Notes: generated from the sequence alone by a model not told the origin. A stretch of 26,207 nt of DNA from Sphaerochaeta sp. UBA5849 (GCA_002432715.1 DJGJ01000073.1:62139-88345), one strand, 5' to 3'. Shown: positions 14,457 through 22,650, counted from the stretch's first letter. A program made the numbers and translations.

Positions 14457-15965
14457 TTACTTTTTGGGAATATCGTTGGAATCCTTGAGCAAGACATCGT
14501 GTACCCCGCCTTCAATGATCGAGGTGGAGGAGACCAGCGTCAGCCTGGCCTTCTGCTGCAGCTCATTGATGCTCAAAGCTCCACAGTTGCACATGGTTGA
14601 GGTGATTTTGCCCAGCGACAGCTGCACATTGTCCTTCAGCGGCCCTGCATAAGGAACATAGGAATCGACACCCTCGACAAAACTCAGCTTTCCGTCCCCG
14701 CCAAGGTCGTATCGTTGCCAATTCCTTGCCCGTGCAGATCCTTCTCCCCAATACTCTTTCATATAGGAGCCCTTGACATTCACCTTCTCGGTCGGACTCT
14801 CATCGAACCGGGCGAAATACCTGCCAAGCATCAAGAAGTCGGCTCCCATGGCAAGGGCGAGCGTCATGTGGTAGTCATGCACTATGCCTCCGTCACTGCA
14901 AATCGGTACATACACACCGGTTCTTTCAAAGTACTCGTCCCTGGCCTTGGCGACCTCAATCAGGGCGGTCGCCTGTCCCCTGCCGATTCCCTTTGTCTCA
15001 CGGGTGATGCAAATCGAGCCGCCGCCGATGCCGACCTTCACAAAGTCGGCCCCGCTCTCTGCAAGAAACAGGAATCCTTCGCGATCGACCACATTGCCCG
15101 CTCCGACTTTGACGGAGTCGCCGTACTTGTCCCTGATCCAGGAAAGGGTGCGCTTCTGCCACTCTGAAAAACCTTCCGAAGAGTCGATGCACAGCACGTC
15201 GGCCCCGCTTTTCACCAGTGCCGGAACCCGGGTTTCATAATCGCGGGTGTTGATGCCGGCACCGACAATATATCGTTTCTGCTTGTCCAGCAGTTCATTC
15301 GGATTTTCCTTGTGGCTCTCATAGTCCTTGCGAAATACAAAGAAGCGAAGGCGGTTTGACTCATCGACAATCGGCAGACTGTTCAGCTTATGTTCCCAGA
15401 TGATGTCATTCGCCTCAGAGAGTGTCACACCCTCCCGGGCGTAGACCAAGCGTTCAAAACCGGTCATGAATGAGGAAACAGGGGTGTCTTCACTCATTCT
15501 GCTCGGCCGCCAATCACGAGATGAGACTACTCCCAGCAGGATGCCGTTGGCACTCCCGTCATCGGTGACGGCGATTGTAGAATGCCCTTTTGCTTGTTTC
15601 AGGGCGATCAGGTCCTTGAGCGTCTGTTCGGGCCGGAGATTGGAATCGGAGGGGACAAAACCCGCCTTGAAGGATTTGACCCTCGCCACCATCGCACTCT
15701 GGTCCTCAATGCTTTGGCTGCAGTAGATGAAACTCAAGCCCCCTTCCCTTGCCAGCGCCTTGGCCATCCGTTCCCCGCTGACTGATTGCATGATGGCGCT
15801 CACCAAGGGAATGTTCAGGTGCAAGGAGGGTTGCCCGCCCTTATGATATTTGACCAGCGGGGTCCTCAACGAAACGTTTGCAGGTATGCACTTGGTATCC
15901 GAATATCCTGGGACGAGCAGGTATTCACTGAATGTTCTGGATGGTTCGTCAAAAATGTAGGCCAT
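14457..15965 (-). CDS. guaB: IMP dehydrogenase with CBS domains
   Basis: Oxidises IMP to XMP with NAD+, the committed step to guanine nucleotides. The 502-residue protein has the IMPDH barrel split by two CBS repeats (about 110-225; VTDDGSANGILLGVVSSRD and NSLPIVDESNRLRFFVFRKD). The catalytic loop reads GIGGGSICITRE with the nucleophile Cys319, then GIGRGQATA. Most bacterial enzymes have GIGPGSICTTR, so this is a less common variant that I recall from some Firmicutes and other anaerobes. The flap region includes YWGEGSARARNWQRYDLGG; the Arg-Tyr-of-flap arrangement looks intact. The ATG at 15965 has CAGGAG seven bases upstream; an in-frame ATG 20 codons earlier lacks this. It lies 109 bp downstream of the amylase gene on the same strand. 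Confidence 0.94.
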   Translation of the reverse strand: MAYIFDEPSRTFSEYLLVPGYSDTKCIPANVSLRTPLVKYHKGGQPSLHLNIPLVSAIMQSVSGERMAKALAREGGLSFIYCSQSIEDQSAMVARVKSFKAGFVPSDSNLRPEQTLKDLIALKQAKGHSTIAVTDDGSANGILLGVVSSRDWRPSRMSEDTPVSSFMTGFERLVYAREGVTLSEANDIIWEHKLNSLPIVDESNRLRFFVFRKDYESHKENPNELLDKQKRYIVGAGINTRDYETRVPALVKSGADVLCIDSSEGFSEWQKRTLSWIRDKYGDSVKVGAGNVVDREGFLFLAESGADFVKVGIGGGSICITRETKGIGRGQATALIEVAKARDEYFERTGVYVPICSDGGIVHDYHMTLALAMGADFLMLGRYFARFDESPTEKVNVKGSYMKEYWGEGSARARNWQRYDLGGDGKLSFVEGVDSYVPYAGPLKDNVQLSLGKITSTMCNCGALSINELQQKARLTLVSSTSIIEGGVHDVLLKDSNDIPKK

Positions 15966-16013
15966 TACGGAACTCCTGAGAGGGTTTTGGCAATCCATTG
16001 TGACCAGAATACG

Positions 16014-16063
16014 GAAAGAAAGCAAGCAGGATGCAACACATTTTCACATATTTGTTGCATTCC
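16014..16063 (-). terminator. Hairpin with T-rich tail after the amylase gene
   Basis: The arms ATGCAACA and TGTTGCAT (16060-16053 and 16038-16031) pair perfectly, with two further G-C pairs beyond a bulged A, around a 14-base loop. On the minus strand a T-rich run (TGCTTGCTTTCTTT) follows. It starts 11 bases past the amylase stop. The large loop and broken T-run make it weaker than a textbook terminator. It could also partly overlap the guaB promoter. Confidence 0.5.
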
Positions 16064-16074
16064 GAAGATGAATG

Positions 16075-17937
16075 TCAGCGTTTTGCAACAAACAGCATGG
16101 ATTCAAAGGGACCAAGGTCGACCTGCATGTGCTCAGATCCGATACCAACATCCCCACCCATACTCTCTACCAATTCAGAGAGGCAGAGCATGGAATTGGA
16201 AATGCTCACCGTGGTATTGGTTTCTGCACGGCTGAGTACACACACAAGGGCAAGCTTGCTGTCATACCTGGCAAAAGCCAGATACTGATCGCCGCTGGCA
16301 AGCATCGACCAGCTTCCCTCCTTCAATGTCCTATGATACCGTTTGCGCAAGCTTCCCAGTTGGATATAGAGGTCGAGAAAGTCATGATTCCACGCTGCTT
16401 CATTCCACTGCATGGGATATCGTGCACGTTCAACCGAGCCATACGGTCCTTTTAGCGCAATTTCCTCACCATAATAGATGTTGGGCATTCCCGGCAGCAG
16501 GTATAAGAGACGGAGCAGTCCACGATACAACGGCCAGTTGAACAGTTCACTGTTGTTGTAGAGCCTGGGGGTATCGTGGCTGTTGATAAGGTTCATCTGC
16601 ATGCCGAGCATTTGGGCAGGCATGGATGTCAAGTGGCTTTGCAAAGCCTGGGCGAACTCCGTCCCGGTGAAAGGACGTGTCTTTGCAGGCTGATGACCCC
16701 ATCCGTTCGTCAGATACCGGTCGGTCTCCCCCATCCACGACCGCATAGGACGGCTGCTTCCCAGATAATTCATGGTTGCATCCCACATATCGCCCTGCAA
16801 GAACGGTGTGGAATCAACCCAATCCTCACCTACCAGATACGCCTGCGGGTTCTCTTTCTTCACCGCCTTGCGTACTTCCCTCCAGATTTCTTCACACATT
16901 TGGTCCTTGCCTCTTCTTCCAACTTCACTGGCGACGTCCAGGCGCCAGCCGTCCTGAAGATAAGGAGGCCTCAAAAAGGATCTCATCACCGAATCAGGTG
17001 ATCGATACATGACATCACGCAGCGTTTCACTGGTGTAGTTGAGCTGCACCAAGGTGGGGACATCCTGCCAACATGAAGCCGAACCATCCTCATTGAAGTA
17101 GTAAAAGCCTGCTTCCGTGCTGTTTGGATCTGCTTGAGCCCGCTTGTACCAGGGATGTTCGGTTCCTGTATGGTTTATGGAGATGTCGATGATGATTTTC
17201 ATATCCTGGTCATGCAACGCCTTGCATAGCTGTGCAAACGCCTCATCACCTCCCAATTTCTCATCGACATGAAAAAAGTCAATGCAGTCATAACGGTGTG
17301 TCGTGTGCGACCTGCCGATCGGGTTCAGATACAACGTATCGACGCCAAGCTTTTTGAAATGGTCGATGCTCTCCTCGATGCCCTGTAGATCACCGTTGAA
17401 GAAATCGAGACATCGCCCGTCCTCATATTCAAGCGGCTCTTCATCAAAGGAGTGCACACTCACCGTCCCGCCGTCAAAGGCGTATTCGTTCGGCTTCGCT
17501 CCGGTCTGCTCTCCTCCTTTCTTGAACCTGTCAGGGAAAATCTGATAACAGGTGGCACCGCCCACCCACGAAACCTCCTCAAGGTCGGGGCGCAGGGAAA
17601 AGCACTCCCGCAGAGGGGGCACCGAGGCTTTCAAGCCTGCAACACTATAGGAATACGCACGGTCTTCGGCTTCCAGGAAGAAGTACCAAAAGACGAGTTC
17701 ATCCACTATCTGAATCGAGCCCTCATAGAGACAATACGGAGATGTCTGCACGGTTTGCATGACAACCTGCTTCTCCCTGCCAAGCTGGAAACTGACCAGT
17801 CGCACGCCAAGCAGGTGATCGGACGCCCTGGTTTGTATTCGTATGGTCACCTGCTCTCCTTTCTTGGGGAACAGCGGCTCTACATAGACGGAGGAGACGG
17901 TACTGTCCACTCCACGTTTCCAAGCATTCGAATCCAT
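16075..17937 (-). CDS. GH13 alpha-amylase family enzyme (neopullulanase/cyclomaltodextrinase type)
   Basis: A 620-residue glycoside hydrolase, probably acting on maltodextrins inside the cell since no signal peptide is seen. Residues 1-120 form a beta-rich N-domain like those of neopullulanases and maltogenic amylases; the TIM barrel begins at WVGGATCYQIFPDRF. The GH13 signature regions are complete: DISINHTG (region I), DGWRLDVAS with nucleophile Asp334, LVGEDWV with acid/base Glu371, and NSHDTPR with Asp455. A beta-sandwich C-domain ends the protein. The exact substrate (cyclodextrin, pullulan, maltodextrin) is not certain. The ATG at 17937 has GAGAGG six bases upstream. It is divergent from a LacI-type regulator, with a palindrome between them. 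Confidence 0.9.
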   Translation of the reverse strand: MDSNAWKRGVDSTVSSVYVEPLFPKKGEQVTIRIQTRASDHLLGVRLVSFQLGREKQVVMQTVQTSPYCLYEGSIQIVDELVFWYFFLEAEDRAYSYSVAGLKASVPPLRECFSLRPDLEEVSWVGGATCYQIFPDRFKKGGEQTGAKPNEYAFDGGTVSVHSFDEEPLEYEDGRCLDFFNGDLQGIEESIDHFKKLGVDTLYLNPIGRSHTTHRYDCIDFFHVDEKLGGDEAFAQLCKALHDQDMKIIIDISINHTGTEHPWYKRAQADPNSTEAGFYYFNEDGSASCWQDVPTLVQLNYTSETLRDVMYRSPDSVMRSFLRPPYLQDGWRLDVASEVGRRGKDQMCEEIWREVRKAVKKENPQAYLVGEDWVDSTPFLQGDMWDATMNYLGSSRPMRSWMGETDRYLTNGWGHQPAKTRPFTGTEFAQALQSHLTSMPAQMLGMQMNLINSHDTPRLYNNSELFNWPLYRGLLRLLYLLPGMPNIYYGEEIALKGPYGSVERARYPMQWNEAAWNHDFLDLYIQLGSLRKRYHRTLKEGSWSMLASGDQYLAFARYDSKLALVCVLSRAETNTTVSISNSMLCLSELVESMGGDVGIGSEHMQVDLGPFESMLFVAKR

Positions 17938-17956
17938 AGGCTGCCTCTCTTAACCG

Positions 17957-17985
17957 TTGACTGATGAGGAAAACCGGTTTAGTAT
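17957..17985 (+). promoter_or_regulatory. Promoter of the LacI-family regulator gene
   Basis: TTGACT (17957-17962) and TAGTAT (17980-17985), 17 bp apart, matching 5 and 4 of 6 bases. The leader would be about 80 bases. The palindrome AAACCGGTTT fills the end of the spacer and touches the -10, a position where a bound repressor would block polymerase. Confidence 0.5.
17971..17980. promoter_or_regulatory. Candidate LacI-family operator AAACCGGTTT
   Basis: A perfect 10-bp palindrome with central CG, the hallmark of LacI-family operators. It lies between the divergent amylase and regulator genes. It overlaps the regulator promoter and the predicted amylase start. A related site with the same half-sites, AACCG-GTA-CGGTT, is at 18014-18026. 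Confidence 0.55.
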
Positions 17986-17986
17986 G

Positions 17987-18015
17987 AGTGTATACAATCA
18001 TGTTCCCAGATGCAA
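17987..18015 (-). promoter_or_regulatory. Candidate amylase promoter
   Basis: TTGCAT (18015-18010) and TACACT (17992-17987), 17 bp apart, with only 3 and 4 of 6 matches. Its start would be near 17980, inside the AAACCGGTTT palindrome. A weak promoter by sequence, as is common for regulated genes. Confidence 0.35.
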
Positions 18016-18026
18016 CCGGTACGGTT
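18014..18026. promoter_or_regulatory. Second candidate operator, AACCG/CGGTT repeat
   Basis: The inverted repeat AACCG-GTA-CGGTT shares its half-sites with the palindrome at 17971 and overlaps the -35 of the candidate amylase promoter. The centres of the two sites are about 44 bp apart, roughly four helical turns, which would allow looping by a tetramer. Spacing between the half-sites is longer than in the first site, so it is less certain. Confidence 0.35.
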
Positions 18027-18074
18027 TCCTTGGTGTACAAATTGTGCCAGGATACGTGAATCTATTAGGGCGGA

Positions 18075-19127
18075 ATGAAAATGGAAGAGAACTCGACAGT
18101 ATCAAAGCGACCGACGATCAAGGATATAGCCCGTGAAAGCGGGTACTCAAAGACAGCGGTCTCCTTTGCATTCAACGCCCCTTCCCGAATCAGCGAGAAA
18201 GCGTGCCGCCAGATTCTTGAAACCGCCGAGAGACTGGGTTACATCCCCGACCCCATGGCGAGAAACTTCTCGCTGCGCCGTCATCTGAGCATCGGTTTCC
18301 TCCTGCCCCAGGTTGTACAGTTCTCGCTGCAGAACCCCTATACGCTGCAGGTGGTTTTGGGTATCGGCAACGTCTGTGAAAAGTACGGCTACACCCTCAC
18401 CCTCATCCCCCCGCTGCACAAGAGCATCACCGAGGCGGTGCGCAACGCCGCCGTAGACGGACTGATCACCATGGGCATGCAGGTGGAAATGGAAATCGTT
18501 TCGGTCATGCAGACCCGCCTTCTCCCCTATGTGACCATTGACGGCACGCCCGATGCGCAGATGCCCAGCGTCAATATCGACGACGAGCAGGCTTGTTATG
18601 AGATGATGCACATGGTTTTGGAAGCCGGTCATCGAAATATCGCCTTTGTCAGTCTTTCAGAGGATGCTTTTGCATCGCCGGCCAAGGCGGAAAGTGTACC
18701 GAATAAACGCATGCGCGGCTATCGCAGGGCCATGGCTGAAGCCGGTCTTGCCCTGGATGCATCACAGGTTTTGGTCAGTGAGTGCACGATGGAGGACGGG
18801 ATCAGGATCGGGAAAACCATCCTTGCATTGGAGAACAGGCCGACGTGCGTGGTTGCCATGAGTGACATTGTGGCAATCGGCTGCATCCTTGCATGCAACC
18901 AGGCAGGACTCCGTGTTCCCGATGACATTTCCATAGTAGGGTTCGATAACATAGATGAGAGTTCTTACATCGTACCGCAGCTGACCACCGTCGACCAGCC
19001 TGCAAAAGAAAAGGGACGCCTCGCCGCAGAAGCCTTGTTTACGATGATCAACAAGGAGACCTTGGAGAGCGTCCATATGGAAATCCCCTACCGCATCATC
19101 AGGCGGGAATCGCTGAAAAGGCTGTAA
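18075..19127 (+). CDS. LacI-family transcriptional regulator
   Basis: A 350-residue DNA-binding regulator. Residues about 13-60 are the LacI helix-turn-helix and hinge (TIKDIARESGYSKTAVSFAFN, then RISEKACRQILETAERLGYIPDPMARN). Residues about 70-340 are the periplasmic-binding-protein-like sugar-sensing domain, with MQMPSVNIDDEQACYEMM, GHRNIAFVS, RMRGYRRAM, VAMSDIVAIGCI and the C-terminal VPDDISIVGFDNIDES, LTTVDQPAKEKG. It is divergent from the GH13 enzyme gene and a CG-centred palindrome lies between them, so it most likely controls that gene in response to a maltodextrin-related sugar; the ligand is inferred. The start could be the ATG at 18075 or 18081, both near AGGGCGG. It ends one base from the convergent adk stop. 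Confidence 0.93.
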   Translation: MKMEENSTVSKRPTIKDIARESGYSKTAVSFAFNAPSRISEKACRQILETAERLGYIPDPMARNFSLRRHLSIGFLLPQVVQFSLQNPYTLQVVLGIGNVCEKYGYTLTLIPPLHKSITEAVRNAAVDGLITMGMQVEMEIVSVMQTRLLPYVTIDGTPDAQMPSVNIDDEQACYEMMHMVLEAGHRNIAFVSLSEDAFASPAKAESVPNKRMRGYRRAMAEAGLALDASQVLVSECTMEDGIRIGKTILALENRPTCVVAMSDIVAIGCILACNQAGLRVPDDISIVGFDNIDESSYIVPQLTTVDQPAKEKGRLAAEALFTMINKETLESVHMEIPYRIIRRESLKRL

Positions 19128-19128
19128 C

Positions 19129-19758
19129 CTACTTGCCCAGAGCCTCGATCAAAGCAGAGAGCACTTCTTGGGGTGAGGGAGATGCGTCAATGTCAAGCAG
19201 AAGATTACGCGCCCGGTAGTACTCGATAAGAGGTGCAGTCTGAGCCTCATAGACTGCAAGCCTGTTGAGTATCGCTTCGGGTTTGTCGTCATCACGCTGG
19301 ATCAACGCTTCACCGGTCTCATCATCGATTCCCTCGACTTTGGGAGGATTGTAGAGAATGTGGTAGGACCTTCCCGTTGACTTGCACACACGCCTTCCGC
19401 TGAGACGCGAAACTATCTGCTGCCGGTCGAGCACGAAATTCACCACTTTATCCACTTTCTTCATTTTCGCAAGGGCATCCGCCTGGGCGATGGTCCTGGG
19501 AAAACCGTCTAGAATGAAACCCTTTTGGGCGTCGTCCTGTTTGAAACGCTCCTCCACCATGGCGATGGTGACGGAGTCAGGAACGAGTTCGCCGCTTGCC
19601 AGGATAGCTTGTACCTGTTTTCCCAACTCGGTGCCGCCCTTGATGTGGCTGCGAAACAAATCCCCGGTGGAGATATGGGGGATGTCAAAGTGATTCTTTG
19701 CTTCGGACGCTATGGTCCCTTTTCCGGCACCCGGAGGGCCGAGAAATACTAGATTCAT
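19129..19758 (-). CDS. adk: Adenylate kinase
   Basis: Interconverts ATP + AMP and 2 ADP in the cytoplasm. The 209-residue protein has P-loop GPPGAGKGT (7-15), the AMP-binding segment ISTGDLFR, GFILDGFPRT, and the LID with RRVCKSTGRSYHILYNPPKVEG, an arginine-rich long LID without the four zinc ligands (only one Cys), so it is the non-zinc type like that of E. coli. The ATG at 19758 has GAGGTG five bases upstream. Its gene is separated from the convergent regulator gene by a single base, leaving no room for a terminator between them. Confidence 0.96.
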   Translation of the reverse strand: MNLVFLGPPGAGKGTIASEAKNHFDIPHISTGDLFRSHIKGGTELGKQVQAILASGELVPDSVTIAMVEERFKQDDAQKGFILDGFPRTIAQADALAKMKKVDKVVNFVLDRQQIVSRLSGRRVCKSTGRSYHILYNPPKVEGIDDETGEALIQRDDDKPEAILNRLAVYEAQTAPLIEYYRARNLLLDIDASPSPQEVLSALIEALGK

Positions 19759-19889
19759 GGTTCACCTCACAACAGAAGATGCAACCATGCTAGCATAATC
19801 GACCCATTTTTGCACCACTGCTGCAGAAAATATCGAGAGATGATGCAAAAAACGGTGACAGCTGCTTGTGCCAAGGGTTCACTCTTTCC

Positions 19890-19918
19890 TTGTATAAAGC
19901 GCAGGCATCGGGTAGAAT
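19890..19918 (+). promoter_or_regulatory. Promoter of the UPRT-like gene
   Basis: TTGTAT (19890-19895) and TAGAAT (19913-19918), 17 bp apart. The -10 matches 5 of 6 bases, the -35 only 3. The predicted leader is about 20 bases and contains the AGGAG site of the gene at 19946. Confidence 0.5.
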
Positions 19919-19945
19919 CCCTATCGATACAGGAGAAAAGCACTG

Positions 19946-21010
19946 ATGAATAAAATTGTCCTTCATGCCACAGACCTTGACGGGTATCTCAAGGAAACAG
20001 ATAAAGAGAAAATCGCCCATGCCGATGAACTCTACAAGAAGTCTGTTCACTACTGTTCCATTTTAGAGACAGCCAGCGATGTGATGCAGCTTGAGGAAGC
20101 TCGGAAAGGATTGGTTGGAAGCGCCGGTGAGATTGGTCGCTTTCTGAAAAACATCTGCCAAGAGGAGCCGAACATCCACGTCTACTCGTTTGAGACACCT
20201 CGGGAACAGCATGGTCAGGCAAGCCGGCTTATCTCCAAGCTGCGCGATCCATCAACCGAACATGAAGAATTCTTGTACTACATCCAGCGTGCCTACGAGA
20301 TGCTCTTCTCCCATGTCTATGCCGATGCCGCCCTACCCACCAAACGATCGATCATCACCAAGACTCCGGTGACCGATCCGGTACGCAATTATGCAGTACA
20401 CCGGATTCCCGATGTTGACTCTTTCATTCACAACAGTGTCATGTGCGTGATGCTCAGAGGCGCCCTTCTGCCGAGCATGATTCTCAGCAAGGAGATTCAG
20501 GAGTACTCTTCAAACGACTTTGTCACCCCGTTCGCACTGTTCAAGATCAAGCGTGACGATTCAAAGAAGGAGTCCAACATGGATTACTTCCTCGATTTGG
20601 ACAAATCCTACTTCGATCTCGCATCCCTGGATGGAAAGGACTTGATTTTTGCCGACCCGATGAATGCCACCGGCGGATCGCTGGTAACAATCGTCAAATA
20701 TCTGAAGGACAACAAGATACAGCCCAAGTCGGTGAAATTCATCAACGTCATCAGTGCACTCAAGGGATCCTTGCGCATTGCACGCGCCATCGAGGGTGCC
20801 GAGGTCTATACACTGTGGATGGACCCTGTGCTCAACGATGCCGCCTATATATTGCCGGGCCTCGGTGACGCCGGAGATCGTCTCAACGGCAAGGATGAGC
20901 ATGACAACCCCCGCAACATCATCCAGCTCATCGCCGACTATGGCAGTTCCATCACCAACCTCTACCGTTCACAGGTGAGGGAGATTGAGAAGACTGTACT
21001 GGAAAACTAA
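19946..21010 (+). CDS. Uracil phosphoribosyltransferase-like protein with N-terminal extension
   Basis: The C-terminal part matches uracil phosphoribosyltransferase, which makes UMP from uracil and PRPP: VMLRGALLPSM (about 165-178), the PRPP loop LIFADPMNATGGS (about 233-245; E. coli Upp has DPMLATGGS) and the uracil-binding GLGDAGDR (about 303-310). At 354 residues it is some 140 longer than usual. The extra N-terminal part is helical and unknown to me, with a segment ISKLRDPSTEHEEF that resembles the start of a UPRT domain. It may be a true UPRT with an added regulatory region or a paralogue with another job. The ATG at 19946 has AGGAG 10 bases upstream. The next gene begins on the last base of its stop codon. 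Confidence 0.82.
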   Translation: MNKIVLHATDLDGYLKETDKEKIAHADELYKKSVHYCSILETASDVMQLEEARKGLVGSAGEIGRFLKNICQEEPNIHVYSFETPREQHGQASRLISKLRDPSTEHEEFLYYIQRAYEMLFSHVYADAALPTKRSIITKTPVTDPVRNYAVHRIPDVDSFIHNSVMCVMLRGALLPSMILSKEIQEYSSNDFVTPFALFKIKRDDSKKESNMDYFLDLDKSYFDLASLDGKDLIFADPMNATGGSLVTIVKYLKDNKIQPKSVKFINVISALKGSLRIARAIEGAEVYTLWMDPVLNDAAYILPGLGDAGDRLNGKDEHDNPRNIIQLIADYGSSITNLYRSQVREIEKTVLEN

Positions 21011-21588
21011 TGAGAAAGCTGTTGCTGCTGGTTCTAGGTTGTTCACTGTTGCTCGTTTCCTGCCGGTCCTATCAGGCAGAAAGGCTTGCATCCGAGGGGT
21101 ATGAGCAACTCATGGCCCGTGATTTTTCGGCAGCCGGTGCATCGTTTGCGAAGGCAAGCGGGAAAGACAAGGACAACCACACGTATCGATACAACTATCT
21201 CTTGTCCCTCTTTTTGGAGGGGGACTATGAGAGGGTGGTCAAACTCAGCGAAGAAGCCTTTGGTGAGTTTGACTTCAACCTCTCCTTTTTGCTTCTCAAG
21301 GCCCAAGCCTATAGTGAACAATCACAGTACAAGAAAGCGTTGGAAACGTATGAACGCCTGTTTGCCATCGATCCGGGCTCCTATGAAACACAGGCCGAGG
21401 TGATGGAAGCAGCGCTTCGCTGGAACGAGAGAGAAACAGCAGAACGTCTCGCCCTTGGCTTACTCAATGTCAAAGCTTATGAGAAGCGGGCCCTTGCTGT
21501 GCTCAGTCAGCTTGCAGGCAAAGAAAGTTGGTATGCACGCGCCCTCTCGTTTATTACGAAGGAAGAACAAACAGAAGGCCCGCACTAG
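21010..21588 (+). CDS. TPR-repeat lipoprotein
   Basis: A 192-residue predicted lipoprotein. The signal is MRKLLLLVLGCSLLLVSC with lipobox LVSC and Cys18 as the lipidated residue. The mature part is all helical, with tetratricopeptide-like pairs (for example ASEGYEQLMARDFSAAGASFAKA, LLSLFLEGDYERVVKLSEEAF, AQAYSEQSQYKKALETYERLFAIDPG). TPR proteins of this kind bind other proteins at the envelope; the partner is unknown. It starts in TAATG overlap with the UPRT-like gene and probably depends on it for translation, since its own ribosome site is weak. Its final 35 bp overlap the convergent chromate transporter gene. Confidence 0.85.
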   Translation: MRKLLLLVLGCSLLLVSCRSYQAERLASEGYEQLMARDFSAAGASFAKASGKDKDNHTYRYNYLLSLFLEGDYERVVKLSEEAFGEFDFNLSFLLLKAQAYSEQSQYKKALETYERLFAIDPGSYETQAEVMEAALRWNERETAERLALGLLNVKAYEKRALAVLSQLAGKESWYARALSFITKEEQTEGPH

Positions 21589-22099
21589 CTCCGAGGACAA
21601 TCCAGAGCAAGGGATGCACCTTTTTGAACCGCAACACCAGAACAACAAGAACTGCATACAGTACGGCTTCCTTCAACTTGAACCCCTGATCGGGAAAAAC
21701 CGTTGCCGACAACAACATCAGACCGGCATACGAGATCAGGCCGACCACTGCAGGTCTGAGAGCATAGAACGCATCCTTGACATACAGGTTCTTGTCAAAT
21801 CTTCCCAAAAAACGAGCAATAAAGATAATGATGATGACACTGGGCGTAATTTCACCCAAGGTGGCGATCAAGCCACCGGCCAATCCAGCCGCCTGATATC
21901 CTGCAAAGGTCGCCATGTTGATGCCGATCGGCCCAGGGGTCGATTCGCTGACAGCGATCATGTCGGCTATTTGTTTGGCTGCCAGCCAATGAGGATGGGT
22001 TTCTGCAAGCGCATAGAGAAACGGCAGGGTTGCCAGACCTCCGCCGATGGAAAAGAGCCCGATTTTGAAGAACTCCCAAAACAACTGAAGATATATCAT
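21554..22099 (-). CDS. Chromate transporter family protein, half-size (second)
   Basis: A 181-residue membrane protein of the CHR family, the short form with one CHR domain; two such proteins together equal the two-domain ChrA. It shows FFKIGLFSIGGGLATLPFL near the start, SESTPGPIGINMATFAGYQ and ATLGEITPSVIII, with about five to six membrane helices. CHR proteins expel chromate in some bacteria; in spirochaetes and other anaerobes the natural substrate is not known. The ATG at 22099 overlaps the stop of its partner gene (ATGA). The last 35 bp run opposite the TPR lipoprotein gene. Confidence 0.9.
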   Translation of the reverse strand: MIYLQLFWEFFKIGLFSIGGGLATLPFLYALAETHPHWLAAKQIADMIAVSESTPGPIGINMATFAGYQAAGLAGGLIATLGEITPSVIIIIFIARFLGRFDKNLYVKDAFYALRPAVVGLISYAGLMLLSATVFPDQGFKLKEAVLYAVLVVLVLRFKKVHPLLWIVLGASAGLLFVLPS

Positions 22100-22650
22100 G
22101 AGGCCCTCCGTTTCACTGCCTGCACGCAGAGGCCGAAAAAGATGGCGAAAAGGACTATCAGAATCGGGGAAAGGGCAAAGAAGAACGTAGAAATCACTAC
22201 GGCCAGATAGAGCAGGATGGTGGGAACATCAATCAGGCTTTTCTTGGCGAGGGTAATCACCGATTGGGTTATGAGGGCGCATACGGCGACCCTGATCCCT
22301 CCAAACGCCCGTTGGACCCAGATTATATCCTGCACATGTAACAGGACCGTTGCCAAGATGGAGATGATGATCAGCGATGGGCTCACTTCCCCCAAGGTCG
22401 CAACGATTGCTCCCGGGATGCCCCGCTTGCGGTAGCCGATCATCGTAGCGGTATTTACGGCAATGATGCCCGGTGTGCATTGGCCGATGGCATAGATGTC
22501 CAGCACTTCTTCCTCGGTCACCCATCCATGTTTGGTGATGACCTCCCGCTGAAGCATGGGAAGCATGGCATATCCGCCGCCGAAGGTGAGCCCGCCGATT
22601 CTGAAGAACGAGAGGTACAAGTCCCAAAGCTTCACATCACGGCCTTTCAT
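22096..22650 (-). CDS. Chromate transporter family protein, half-size (first)
   Basis: A 184-residue partner of the gene that follows. CHR-domain motifs are FFRIGGLTFGGGYAMLPMLQREV (about 12-34), GQCTPGIIAVNTATMIGYR and ATLGEVSPSLIII, with further membrane helices behind. The two halves differ as in known pairs, one carrying FGGGYAMLP and the other IGGGLATLP, and probably form a heterodimer in the inner membrane. The ATG at 22650 has GGAAGG six bases upstream and overlaps the rnhA stop (ATGA). So rnhA and the two halves form one tightly coupled operon, an unusual mix of functions. Confidence 0.9.
   Translation of the reverse strand: MKGRDVKLWDLYLSFFRIGGLTFGGGYAMLPMLQREVITKHGWVTEEEVLDIYAIGQCTPGIIAVNTATMIGYRKRGIPGAIVATLGEVSPSLIIISILATVLLHVQDIIWVQRAFGGIRVAVCALITQSVITLAKKSLIDVPTILLYLAVVISTFFFALSPILIVLFAIFFGLCVQAVKRRAS

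Noticed and set aside
16014..16063. ATGCAACA/TGTTGCAT palindrome after the amylase gene as a regulator site
   Set aside because: Its position just past the stop codon and the T-rich tail fit a terminator better; it is not related to the AAACCGGTTT sites.
19400..19440. Zinc-binding LID in adenylate kinase with missing cysteines
   Set aside because: The LID matches the ordinary non-zinc type found in E. coli, so the lack of cysteines is normal and not a defect.
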